From Selenomonadales bacterium (GTDB lineage: Bacteria; Bacillota; UBA994), in NCBI GenBank assembly GCA_018335585.1, contig JAGXRZ010000020.1, forward strand, positions 124,001-188,000: a stretch of 64,000 bases of DNA, written 5' to 3'. Numbering within the stretch: the stretch's first letter is position 1; each line of letters opens with the position of its first letter. The notes beneath the pieces were generated by a model that searched no databases, had not been told where the DNA came from, and worked only from the letters and a program-made list of their open reading frames with translations. A program made the translations under genes and the position numbers. Below are positions 42,592 to 50,381 of the stretch, in pieces.

Positions 42592-43263
42592 CTAGACGCG
42601 AAGATTTCGCAGTGCTTCTGCCGCCGCCGCTTGTTCGGCCTGTTTCTTGCTCTTTCCTTCCCCAAGACCGACGGCGCGCCCCGCCACAGATACACTCACG
42701 CGGAAAGTGCGGTCGTGGTCAGGTCCGCTGTAACCGAGTAGCGTGTAGCTCACCGCCTCGGGCGCATACTCCTGCAGAGTAGTCTTGGCGTCCATAAAAG
42801 CTACAGGGTCGCTGGTATTATCCAGCATGTCGGCGTAGAACAGCTGAAACAACTCCTCCGCACGGAACAGCCCGCCAGAAAGGAAGGCCGCACCTAGGAG
42901 CGCTTCGACACAACCGGCGAGAATCCTCGGCTTGGCTCTGCCGTTGCTAGCTTGGGCGCTCCGTCCCAGGAAGACAACGCTCTGCAGGTCAAACGAGCGG
43001 GCGATAGAAGCGAGCGCGGCCTCACAGACGAGGCTCGCGCGCAACTTGCTTAGCTGCCCCTCAGGCAACGCCGGAAACTTTTTGTACAGATGCGTGCTGC
43101 AGACCAAAGACAGCACGGAGTCACCTAAGAACTCCAAACGTTCGTTGTCGATGCTCCCGGGGTTCTCGTTGGCATACGAAACGTGAGTCAGAGCCTGCCT
43201 CACAAGCTGCTCACTCTCTTCCGAAAAACCGAGCCGTTTAGCTAGCGACCGCATGCTGCCCAC
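42592..43263 (-). CDS. rnc: ribonuclease III
   Basis: A 223-residue enzyme. Catalytic domain signature ERLEFLGDSVLSLV with the essential Glu/Asp; C-terminal double-stranded-RNA-binding domain from DAKTTLQEYAPEAVSYTLLG to AGRAVGLGEGKSKKQAEQAA. It processes rRNA precursors. Follows acpP and precedes spoVS; acpP-rnc-smc linkage is typical. Confidence 0.97.
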   Translation of the reverse strand: MGSMRSLAKRLGFSEESEQLVRQALTHVSYANENPGSIDNERLEFLGDSVLSLVCSTHLYKKFPALPEGQLSKLRASLVCEAALASIARSFDLQSVVFLGRSAQASNGRAKPRILAGCVEALLGAAFLSGGLFRAEELFQLFYADMLDNTSDPVAFMDAKTTLQEYAPEAVSYTLLGYSGPDHDRTFRVSVSVAGRAVGLGEGKSKKQAEQAAAAEALRNLRV

Positions 43264-43278
43264 TAGTTGTGCTTCACC

Positions 43279-43512
43279 TCAAATATGTCTCTCAATGTAC
43301 CGTACAGCGTCGCTCACGGTTACGATTTGCGCTACCTCATCGTCGTCAAGCGTAATGTCTAGCTCCTGCTCTAGTCCCATGGCAATCTCGATGAGATTTA
43401 TGGAGTCGGCACCGAGGTCAGCCCGAAAGCGCGAGCTCAGTTCGACTTTGCTTGGGTCTAAGCGCAAGATTCGGGCTGTAACCGCGCGCACGCGCGCGAA
43501 AATGTCCTCCAT
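43279..43512 (-). CDS. acpP: acyl carrier protein
   Basis: A 77-residue acidic protein with the attachment site LGADSINLIEI, phosphopantetheine on Ser37. The usual DSLD is DSIN here, within natural variation. It carries fatty acyl chains; plsX, which uses acyl-ACP, is two genes upstream. Confidence 0.95.
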   Translation of the reverse strand: MEDIFARVRAVTARILRLDPSKVELSSRFRADLGADSINLIEIAMGLEQELDITLDDDEVAQIVTVSDAVRYIERHI

Positions 43513-43521
43513 AAGTCCTCC

Positions 43522-44385
43522 CTACTTGGGCACTACGACGAGACCGACAGCACCCGGTCCGGCGTGCACCCCAATGACTGGTCCTATCACGTTTACCAGT
43601 AGGCTATCTACGCGGTACGCTTTCTCAAGCAGAGCTTTCAGTTCCTCCGCGCGTTCCGGGCAATTGCCATGCATAATCGCCGCTTGCACTGCGCGGCCGT
43701 GCGGGACAAACTCCCCGGCCGCATCGACCATGCTCTGTAATACTTTACTCATCTTCCCCCTGATTTTAGCGTGCGGCGCGACTGCCCCATCTGCAAATCG
43801 CAGCACTGGGTGAACATTAAGCAAGGTGCCCAGGAGTGCGCTAGCCTTGCCAATGCGGCCGTTACGCCGCAGGTACTCGAGTGTATCGACCGAAATGAGG
43901 AGCGTCTGTCGCTCACAAATGCGCTTTGCGGCTGCCAATATTTCAGGCAAATCTTGGCCGGCGTTGCGCGCTTCGGCCGCAGCGACTACAGCCAGACCGA
44001 GACCGAGTGAGGCACTCCTCGTGTCTAGCACGGCAACGCTTGTAGTAGATACTATGTCGCGCGCCATCACCGCCGACTGGTATGTACCCGACACTCCCGC
44101 AGATATGTGTAGGGAGAGAACTTCGTCGTAGTCTTTTAGCAACCGCTCGTAGACCGCCGTAAAGTCCCCCGGCGAGGGCTGCGACGTACGGGGGTGAAAC
44201 TGGCTCTTAGGGAGCATTTCAAAGAAGCTTTGGCTAGTGATGTCTACTCCGTCGAGGTAGTTTGTCTCGCCGAAGACGACATTTAGTGGGACAACGTGGA
44301 TGTCTAGCTGTTTTTGCACCAGAGCTGGGATGTCGGCAGTGCTGTCAGTAACGATGGCAACCTTCTTTACTGGCATAATCATCAT
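43522..44385 (-). CDS. DegV family fatty acid-binding protein (FakB-like)
   Basis: A 287-residue DegV protein: VAIVTDSTADIPALVQKQ, FHPRTSQPSPGDFTAVYERL and SAGVSGTYQSAVMA, with Ser and Thr positions that hold the carboxylate of a fatty acid. FakB proteins present fatty acids to the kinase FakA; a FakA-type gene is at 50.4 kb. It lies between plsX and acpP, which supports a lipid role. Overlaps plsX by four bases. Confidence 0.92.
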   Translation of the reverse strand: MMIMPVKKVAIVTDSTADIPALVQKQLDIHVVPLNVVFGETNYLDGVDITSQSFFEMLPKSQFHPRTSQPSPGDFTAVYERLLKDYDEVLSLHISAGVSGTYQSAVMARDIVSTTSVAVLDTRSASLGLGLAVVAAAEARNAGQDLPEILAAAKRICERQTLLISVDTLEYLRRNGRIGKASALLGTLLNVHPVLRFADGAVAPHAKIRGKMSKVLQSMVDAAGEFVPHGRAVQAAIMHGNCPERAEELKALLEKAYRVDSLLVNVIGPVIGVHAGPGAVGLVVVPK

Positions 44386-45389
44386 CCTTTCACTTTTGGT
44401 GTTATGTCGGCAACAGCGGCCGCGATGTTCTTAACAACTCCCTGCTCCACAAACCGCGCCGCCTGCAGCAACCCGTTCTTAATTGCCGTCTCTTGTGAAG
44501 AGCCATGGCACTTAACTAAAACGCCATTGATGCCCAGTAACGGTGCTCCGCCGTATTCGGAGTAATCGAACTGCTTCTTAAAGCCTCGCAGGCTTGGCTT
44601 AAGCAGCAAGGCTCCAAGCTTGCTCCGCCAATCGCGCATACAGTAGTCCTTGAGCATGGCGGCAAAAGTCGCCGCCGTTCCCTCGAGCGCCTTAAGCAGG
44701 ACATTGCCGGTAAAGCCGTCGCACACAACTACGTCTACCTGCCCCGCAAGGAGTTCTCTCGCCTCAATGTTCCCCACAAAGTTTATGCCGGCGTGCCGTA
44801 GCAAGGGAAAAGCTTCTTTGGTAACCTGATTTCCCTTACCTTCTTCTAAGCCGACGTTAAGCAGAGCGACCTGTGCGTTCTCGCGACGCAACACTTTGGA
44901 CGCGTATAGCGCACCCATGATACCGTACTGCAGCAGATGTTCCGGCTTTGCGTCCATGTTCGCCCCGGCGTCTAGGAGCACTACGCCGCGCCCATTGCGC
45001 GTGGGTATAAGCGGCGCTAACGCCGGCCGGTCAATGCCCGGCAGCCTGCCTACCAGAAGAAGGCCTGCCGCCATAAAAGCGCCGGTGTTCCCTGCGGTGA
45101 CTACCGCATCAACTTGTCCTCTGCGCAGCAAGTCCGACGCTACTACCAGCGAGGACTGCTTCTTACGCCTTACAGCCAGGCTAGGGCTGTCAAGGTCGGT
45201 GATCACCTCGGTAGCGTCCGCGACTTCGATGCGGTGCGCTAACCCTCTCTCTACAATCTGCGGCTTAAGAGTAGCCTCCGGGCCCACCAACACCACGGTA
45301 AAATCCCGCTCCCGCGCCGCATCTATTGCCGCAGCGACAATCGCGTGGGGAGCGTGGTCGCCGCCAAGCGCGTCGACTGCTATACGCAA
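44382..45389 (-). CDS. plsX: phosphate acyltransferase PlsX
   Basis: About 335 residues with RIAVDALGGDHAP at the start, TAGNTGAFMAAGLLLVGRLP and DGFTGNVLLKALEGTAA. It converts acyl-ACP to acyl-phosphate for phospholipid synthesis. A TTG start at 45389 fits best: GAGGTG is six bases upstream and the protein then begins exactly at the conserved RIAVDA. The regulator fapR, often next to plsX, is absent. Confidence 0.95.
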   Translation of the reverse strand: MRIAVDALGGDHAPHAIVAAAIDAARERDFTVVLVGPEATLKPQIVERGLAHRIEVADATEVITDLDSPSLAVRRKKQSSLVVASDLLRRGQVDAVVTAGNTGAFMAAGLLLVGRLPGIDRPALAPLIPTRNGRGVVLLDAGANMDAKPEHLLQYGIMGALYASKVLRRENAQVALLNVGLEEGKGNQVTKEAFPLLRHAGINFVGNIEARELLAGQVDVVVCDGFTGNVLLKALEGTAATFAAMLKDYCMRDWRSKLGALLLKPSLRGFKKQFDYSEYGGAPLLGINGVLVKCHGSSQETAIKNGLLQAARFVEQGVVKNIAAAVADITPKVKG

Positions 45390-45418
45390 ATAAAACACCT
45401 CGCCTCTTACGTTATTTT

Positions 45419-45447
45419 AGTATACTGCATCACAAAATATCGCTCAA
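45419..45447 (-). promoter_or_regulatory. sigma-A promoter of plsX operon
   Basis: TTGAGC-N17-TATACT on the minus strand, followed by an AT-rich start region, 30 bases upstream of the plsX TTG. Confidence 0.7.
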
Positions 45448-45475
45448 CACATTTTTGTGCACACTCTGTATACAA

Positions 45476-45502
45476 AACAAAAAAGGCGACTTTATCGCCT
45501 TT
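45476..45502 (-). terminator. rho-independent terminator after rpmF
   Basis: AAAGGCGA pairs with TCGCCTTT around a 5-base loop and is followed on the minus strand by TTTGTTTTG. It is 11 bases past the rpmF stop. Confidence 0.85.
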
Positions 45503-45513
45503 GTTTGTCTGCT

Positions 45514-45696
45514 TTACTTTGCCGCCTGAGCGACTACAGCCTTGTTCTTGTAGTATCCGCATGCAGTACAAATGCGATGAGGGAGCTTGGCCTCATGACA
45601 CTGTGGGCAAGATACTAAGCCGGGAGAGGTTAATTTCCAATTGGCCCGACGTTTGTCGCGACGAGCTTTAGATGTCTTTCTTTTCGGTAGTGCCAT
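45514..45696 (-). CDS. rpmF: 50S ribosomal protein L32
   Basis: A 60-residue protein: [20 protein letters not shown] and a zinc ribbon CPQC...[10 protein letters not shown]. All four cysteines are present, the zinc-binding form. ATG at 45696 with AAAGGAGGTG upstream. Its start lies inside the 3' end of the DUF177 gene. Confidence 0.96.
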   Translation of the reverse strand: MALPKRKTSKARRDKRRANWKLTSPGLVSCPQCHEAKLPHRICTACGYYKNKAVVAQAAK

Positions 45697-46222
45697 CTCT
45701 AACACCTCCTTTATCATGCAGCAGACGTCCTAAGACCGCTAGACGTGGGTCGACTTCGCGGTGATCGCAAGCGCATTCGGCTTCGTTGCGGTTTACTCCG
45801 CAAGTAGGACAAAGGCCAAGGCAGTTGCTCGCGCACAGCACTCGCACAGGCAAGTGCTCCATCAATAGGGCCGACCCGTATTCTGCTAAATTAACTATAC
45901 GACCTGCGTCCTCTAGGAAAGAAGAGGCGAGGAAGTCTGCCGTCTCATCATTAGACCCGCACAACGGCCACTCGTCCGTCACCGTTACGGAGAGGTCTGT
46001 TATCGCGTCTGTCAGACAACGCGCGCAAGGTGACTGCAGCCGCACACAGAGAGCCGCCTCCACTTCGACTTTGCTTCCTTCTCTCTGCAAATGCAAACTT
46101 ACCTGCGGAGGAGAAAGCGGCACAAAGTCGGTCCCCTGCAGTTCTAAAGGGGCCATGGATAAGGCAACCTCAAACTCGCGCGGTGAAGCCGCCTCACAGA
46201 GCTCGGCAACCATAACCTTCAT
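45668..46222 (-). CDS. DUF177 (YceD-like) rRNA accumulation protein
   Basis: About 184 residues with [15 protein letters not shown] and a C-terminal Cys cluster ([23 protein letters not shown]), the DUF177 pattern. The family is paired with rpmF across bacteria and is linked to 23S rRNA accumulation. The ATG at 46222 has GAGGTG upstream. Its last 29 bases overlap rpmF, a longer overlap than usual. Confidence 0.9.
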   Translation of the reverse strand: MKVMVAELCEAASPREFEVALSMAPLELQGTDFVPLSPPQVSLHLQREGSKVEVEAALCVRLQSPCARCLTDAITDLSVTVTDEWPLCGSNDETADFLASSFLEDAGRIVNLAEYGSALLMEHLPVRVLCASNCLGLCPTCGVNRNEAECACDHREVDPRLAVLGRLLHDKGGVRDGTTEKKDI

Positions 46223-46270
46223 GTCCAACACCTCATAGATTATACACAGTGTGTGTAGTAGCGTCAATTC

Positions 46271-47470
46271 TTAGTGAGAGAGAACGAGCTCCTTCGTGTC
46301 GCGGGCAATAATCAGCTCTTCGTTGGTCGGGATTAGCAGCACCTTTACTTTCGCACCTGGCGTGCTTAAGTCTACTTCTTTGCCGCGAACTTTGTTCTTC
46401 GCAAGGTCAAGCTCCACGCCCATAAACCCAAGGAACTTACACACGTGCTCCCTGACTTCAGGTGAGTTCTCACCAAGACCTGCCGTAAACACAATGGCGT
46501 CTACGCTCCCAAGCGCTGCGGCGTATGCGCCGACGTACTTGCGCACGCGATAGTAGTACATGTCAAGTGCTAACTGGGCCTGTTCATTTCCCTTGGCGGC
46601 AGCATCTTCGATCACGCGAAAATCGCTGCTGACTTCCGAAATGCCCATAACGCCGCACTTCTTGTTCAAGAAGTTGCTGACTTGTTCGCTGTTCATTTTC
46701 TCTTTTTCCATGAGGAAGGGGACGACAGCAGGGTCGAGGTCTCCCGAGCGGGTGCCCATAATAAGTCCTTCTAACGGCGTGAAGCCCATACTGGTATCGA
46801 TAGATTTTCCGCCGTCGATAGCCGCTACAGATGCACCGTTGCCAAGGTGACAGGTGATGACCTTCGCTTCTTCGATCGGCTTGCCAAGCATCACAGTTGC
46901 GCGCTCGGAAACATAGCGGTGCGAGGTGCCGTGAAAGCCATAGCGCCTGAGGCCATACTTTCTGTAAAGCTCAAGTGGCAGACCGTAGAGATACGCAGTC
47001 TGTGGCATCGTCTGGTGAAAAGCCGTATCAAAAACTGCTACATTCTGGACTCTTGGCATCAGCTTTGCGCATACCTCAATCCCCATTATGTTAGGCGGAT
47101 TGTGTAAGGGGGCAAGCTCAATGCACTGACGGAGAGCCTGCATCACGTCCTCATCAATCAGGACCGAACCGGCATACTTTTCGCCCGCATGTACTACGCG
47201 ATGCCCGACAGCCTCGATTTCATCCATGCTCTTGACGACCCCGTGTTGTGGGTCAAGCAGTGTGTCAATCACAAGGCCAATCGCGACCTCGTGGTTGTGC
47301 ATGTCGCGCTCCACAACTATGCTTTCCCCCTCACCGCGACGATGCTTAAGGAAGCTCCCCGGCAGGCCAATCTTCTCCACTAGGCCTTTCGCTAATACGG
47401 ATTCGTCCGACATGTCAAAGACCTGATACTTGAGCGAAGAGCTACCGCAGTTGATAACGAGTATTTTCAC
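46271..47470 (-). CDS. ackA: acetate kinase
   Basis: A 399-residue enzyme: [49 protein letters not shown] (catalytic His) and [17 protein letters not shown]. It makes ATP and acetate from acetyl phosphate, pointing to a fermentative or acetogenic energy metabolism. The partner pta is not in the window. It begins the ackA-DUF177-rpmF unit. Confidence 0.97.
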   Translation of the reverse strand: MKILVINCGSSSLKYQVFDMSDESVLAKGLVEKIGLPGSFLKHRRGEGESIVVERDMHNHEVAIGLVIDTLLDPQHGVVKSMDEIEAVGHRVVHAGEKYAGSVLIDEDVMQALRQCIELAPLHNPPNIMGIEVCAKLMPRVQNVAVFDTAFHQTMPQTAYLYGLPLELYRKYGLRRYGFHGTSHRYVSERATVMLGKPIEEAKVITCHLGNGASVAAIDGGKSIDTSMGFTPLEGLIMGTRSGDLDPAVVPFLMEKEKMNSEQVSNFLNKKCGVMGISEVSSDFRVIEDAAAKGNEQAQLALDMYYYRVRKYVGAYAAALGSVDAIVFTAGLGENSPEVREHVCKFLGFMGVELDLAKNKVRGKEVDLSTPGAKVKVLLIPTNEELIIARDTKELVLSH

Positions 47471-47506
47471 TTAACGCAACCTCCCTTTGATGTAAAGACC
47501 GATATC

Positions 47507-47535
47507 ATTATAGCGTGAAGTTCGTCACTTGTCGC
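47507..47535 (-). promoter_or_regulatory. sigma-A promoter of ackA
   Basis: GCGACA-N17-TATAAT on the minus strand: perfect -10, four of six -35 bases, about 35 bases upstream of the ATG. The -35 lies in CTAGCGACAAG, shared with the rsmD promoter. Confidence 0.6.
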
Positions 47536-47608
47536 TAGCTGAGAGGGCGAACGGAGTCTAGGTATCCCACACGCCACATATACTTTACAGCGAAAGGTGG
47601 GATGCTAG

Positions 47609-48844
47609 TTGCGTAAACGCGGGCTTTGGTCGCGCGGCCGACCTTACCTTGCCGCGTCGGTGGCCATTGCCCTTACCGTTACCACCATGCTTTACCCCGA
47701 GGAGGCCTTTGCCTCGGCGCTCGGCGGGCTCAGAGTGTGGTGGGACATAGTGTTCCCTGCTTTGCTGCCTTTCTTTATTCTGTCGGAAATTTTAATGGGT
47801 CTAGGCGTAGTCTCCATGATGGGAGTATTACTTGAGCCGCTGATGCGGCCGCTGTTTAATGTGCCCGGGGTGGGCTCGTTTGTCATGGCTATGGGGCTTG
47901 CTTCCGGGTACCCCATAGGCGCGATTCTCACCGCTAAGCTTAGGCGCCAGCGCGCATGTACGCAAGTAGAAGCCGAGCGCCTTTTGTCGTTCACCAACAC
48001 AGCAGACCCGCTGTTTATGTTTGGCGCAGTAGCCGTAGGTATGTTTGCGGACGCGAGACTAGGTTCTGTGCTTGCTTTGGCTCATTACTTGTCTAGCCTC
48101 ACCGTTGGCTTCATCATGCGCTTCTATCGACGCTCAACGACGGTGACAGTAGACAACATGCCTTCCGGCCCACTGCTTCTACGCGCCCTGCGCGCGCTCC
48201 CACGCGCTCGCCGACAAGATGGACGGCCGCTCGGGCAGCTGTTTGGTGATGCCGTGCGCAACTCCGTCACCAGTCTCCTAAACATCGGCGGGTTCATTAT
48301 TTTGTTTTCAGTGATTATTCGCATGGCCACCATCGTAGGCTTAGTTGATTTACTGGCGGCAGCAATAGCTTTTCCGCTAGCAGTGATAGGTATATCGAGC
48401 GCGCTATCGCCAAGCGTTGTCTCCGGCTTCTTTGAAATAACAATCGGGACGGAGCTCTGTGCGAGTGCAGGTGCACCTCTGCTACAGCGTGTAGCCCTAG
48501 CGGGCGCAATCATCGCTTGGAGCGGGCTCTCTGTACACGGGCAAGTCGCAAGCATTCTGCACGATACAGATATCCGCATCGGACCATATGTAGTGGCACG
48601 ATTTGTGCATGCTGTCTTAGCGTTTATCTATACTGTACTTCTGTGGAACGTAAGTGGGGGATTGCTCGGCGCCACTCTGCCGGTGCTCTTGACTGTACCT
48701 ACCGGAACACCAAGCTTCGCGCTACAGCGCATGGCTTTTGCCGGTGTCCGAGCCCTAGCCTTCATCGGCATTGCGCTCGTTTTGTCGGCGATTGTTGTCG
48801 GCTTATGCAGACTCAGGATACGGGGGTGGCGGCCAAAAACTTAG
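47609..48844 (+). CDS. ylbJ: sporulation integral membrane protein YlbJ
   Basis: A 411-residue polytopic protein of the nucleoside-recognition (Gate) type: [57 protein letters not shown] and [13 protein letters not shown]. YlbJ is conserved in endospore formers and is needed for spore cortex formation. TTG start with AAAGGTGG eight bases upstream; the nearby ATG runs at once into a stop. It is one of three plus-strand genes, and its 3' end overlaps coaD convergently. Confidence 0.93.
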   Translation: MRKRGLWSRGRPYLAASVAIALTVTTMLYPEEAFASALGGLRVWWDIVFPALLPFFILSEILMGLGVVSMMGVLLEPLMRPLFNVPGVGSFVMAMGLASGYPIGAILTAKLRRQRACTQVEAERLLSFTNTADPLFMFGAVAVGMFADARLGSVLALAHYLSSLTVGFIMRFYRRSTTVTVDNMPSGPLLLRALRALPRARRQDGRPLGQLFGDAVRNSVTSLLNIGGFIILFSVIIRMATIVGLVDLLAAAIAFPLAVIGISSALSPSVVSGFFEITIGTELCASAGAPLLQRVALAGAIIAWSGLSVHGQVASILHDTDIRIGPYVVARFVHAVLAFIYTVLLWNVSGGLLGATLPVLLTVPTGTPSFALQRMAFAGVRALAFIGIALVLSAIVVGLCRLRIRGWRPKT

Positions 48845-49307
48845 CGCGCAGGCCGGCGGCAACTACCGGCTGTACCAGTTCATCCACGGAACCACCTAGG
48901 CGGGCTACTTCCTTAACCAAAGAAGAAGACAGATAGGAATAGCGGTTGTTCGTCATCATAAAAAGCGTTTCCACCCCGTCGTCGAGTGTACGGTTCATAA
49001 GCGCCATCTGAAACTCATACTCAAAGTCCGAGACCGCGCGCAAACCCTTGATGATTATCTGCGCCCGCTCGCTCTGCATGAAGTGTACTAAGAGACCGGG
49101 ATGCTCTGTGATGACCACATTAGGGATGTCCCGTGTAACCTCCTGCAAGAGTGCAATACGCTCCTCGACGGAGAAAAGTGTGTTCTTACTTTGGTTACTC
49201 ATGACGACTACACTCAGGCGGTCAAATATCTTAGCGGCGCGCAGAATGATGTCTAGATGGCCGTTTGTTACAGGGTCGAAACTGCCGGGGTATACAGCTC
49301 TAATCAC
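48813..49307 (-). CDS. coaD: phosphopantetheine adenylyltransferase
   Basis: About 164 residues with [19 protein letters not shown] (the nucleotidyl-transferase HxGH-type motif TNGH), [13 protein letters not shown] and [17 protein letters not shown]. It makes dephospho-CoA. A GTG at 49307 with GGGAGG upstream gives the conserved start. Last 32 bases overlap ylbJ on the other strand; start overlaps the rsmD end by 8 bases. Confidence 0.95.
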   Translation of the reverse strand: MIRAVYPGSFDPVTNGHLDIILRAAKIFDRLSVVVMSNQSKNTLFSVEERIALLQEVTRDIPNVVITEHPGLLVHFMQSERAQIIIKGLRAVSDFEYEFQMALMNRTLDDGVETLFMMTNNRYSYLSSSLVKEVARLGGSVDELVQPVVAAGLRAKFLAATPVS

Positions 49308-49890
49308 GTCTATTTCCTCCCGCCCATAAATAATGGGACATAACGGTCTGACCATAGTCTTTTTCCTTGTGCAACGTAAGCCCTCCGGCGTCGGTCGGCA
49401 GCGACTCCTTTGCGAAGTGCTCGATGATCAGCACGCCGCCTGGAGCAAGCAGTCTATTACCGTCAACTAGTGCCAGGACTTGCGCGCCAAGCAAGTCTCC
49501 GTAGGGGGGGTCAGCAAAGATGATGTCGAATTGCTGGCCGAAAAGCCTTGGCAGGACTTTGTCATAAGAGCCAACACAAACCGAAAGTGTTTCTCTGGCA
49601 ATGCCTAGACTATCGCGATTTCTCGCGATAAGGGCAGCGGCGCGCGGTGATTGCTCGACGGCGACAACTAGCTTAGCGCCGCGCGATATCGCCTCAATCC
49701 CCATGGCCCCGGTTCCTGCAAACACATCAAGAAAGCGAGCGTCCGGCACTAACTCACCTAAGCTAGAGAAGACCGCGCCGCGCGCTTTGTCAGATGTGGG
49801 GCGAATAGCAAGCTTATCTTCCATTACGATGCGTCGCCCCCGGTACATGCCCGCAATGATTCGAATAGACCTCACCTCTACGATAGCCAA
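49300..49890 (-). CDS. rsmD: 16S rRNA (guanine966-N2)-methyltransferase RsmD
   Basis: Up to 196 residues: [45 protein letters not shown] (cofactor site) and [10 protein letters not shown] (catalytic). The start is unclear. A TTG at 49890 has AGGGG four bases upstream. The family consensus begins at RIIAG, where the codon is ATT directly after AGAGGTGAGG. A GTG lies between. rsmD-coaD adjacency is standard. Confidence 0.94.
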   Translation of the reverse strand: MAIVEVRSIRIIAGMYRGRRIVMEDKLAIRPTSDKARGAVFSSLGELVPDARFLDVFAGTGAMGIEAISRGAKLVVAVEQSPRAAALIARNRDSLGIARETLSVCVGSYDKVLPRLFGQQFDIIFADPPYGDLLGAQVLALVDGNRLLAPGGVLIIEHFAKESLPTDAGGLTLHKEKDYGQTVMSHYLWAGGNRRD

Positions 49891-49916
49891 TATTCCCCTA
49901 CCAAGAGCTCCTCACT

Positions 49917-49945
49917 ATTGTACATTAGAGCAACCTGCTTGTCGC
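49917..49945 (-). promoter_or_regulatory. sigma-A promoter of rsmD-coaD
   Basis: GCGACA-N17-TACAAT on the minus strand, 27 bases upstream of the TTG. Same -35 sequence context (CTAGCGACAAG) as the ackA promoter. Confidence 0.5.
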
Positions 49946-49960
49946 TAGTCAGGGCATACG

Positions 49961-49987
49961 AAAGGCGGACCGGAACGGTCCGCCTTT
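49961..49987 (-). terminator. rho-independent terminator after the SASP gene
   Basis: A perfect 12-base-pair stem (AAAGGCGGACCG and complement) with a 3-base loop, 13 bases past the SASP stop. It is nearly symmetric but only short T runs follow. Confidence 0.75.
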
Positions 49988-50000
49988 AAGTTACATCCAA

Positions 50001-50234
50001 CTAACGCAGGGTGCCGCCACGGCCTGCCAGAGAACGCTCTGCCATTTCAATCATCTTGCGTACCATATGACCACCGATAGCCCCGGTATCGCGGGTGGTC
50101 ATGGTTCCCCAATAGCCGTCATTAGGAGTCTGGATGCCAAGCTCAGAAGCCACTTCATACTTGAACTGCTCCATCGCGTTCTTGGCTTGCGGAACGACTA
50201 TTTGATTGCTAGTAGTGTCGCTGCCTCTCGCCAC
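50001..50234 (-). CDS. alpha/beta-type small acid-soluble spore protein
   Basis: A 77-residue SASP with KNAMEQFKYEVASELGI (the EVASE site cut by the germination protease GPR), DGYWGTMTTRDTGAIGGHMV and RKMIEMAERSL. It coats and protects spore DNA. GTG start with GGAGGTG ten bases upstream. A sigma-G-type promoter and its own terminator make it a one-gene unit. Confidence 0.96.
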   Translation of the reverse strand: MARGSDTTSNQIVVPQAKNAMEQFKYEVASELGIQTPNDGYWGTMTTRDTGAIGGHMVRKMIEMAERSLAGRGGTLR

Positions 50235-50262
50235 GTTGATTGCACCTCCTTAAGCTTTATTT

Positions 50263-50317
50263 AAGCAGGCAAATTCGTGAGATGAATTTGTAACCTAGGC
50301 AAATTCATGACCTGCTT
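50263..50317 (-). promoter_or_regulatory. inverted repeats in the SASP leader
   Basis: AAGCAGG and CCTGCTT are outer arms about 40 bases apart; inside, CAAATTC occurs twice and GAATTTG once, so two alternative hairpins can form. The region lies between the sigma-G-like promoter and the ribosome site. Function unknown. Confidence 0.45.
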
Positions 50318-50322
50318 GAGCT

Positions 50323-50352
50323 TAGTATGTGCTGGAGCTTGTTCTCTATACT
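50323..50352 (-). promoter_or_regulatory. sigma-G-like promoter of the SASP gene
   Basis: AGTATA-N17-CATACTA on the minus strand. CATACTA matches the sigma-G/sigma-F -10 and the -35 has the ATA core. Forespore expression is expected for SASP genes. Confidence 0.7.
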
Positions 50353-50381
50353 TAGGAAAAACTTCCTCGCAAATTGGATAT

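Noticed and set aside
47536-47608. Sigma-E promoter before ylbJ (CATATACT)
   Set aside because: A CATATACT is present but the upstream box is at the wrong distance; not strong enough to list.
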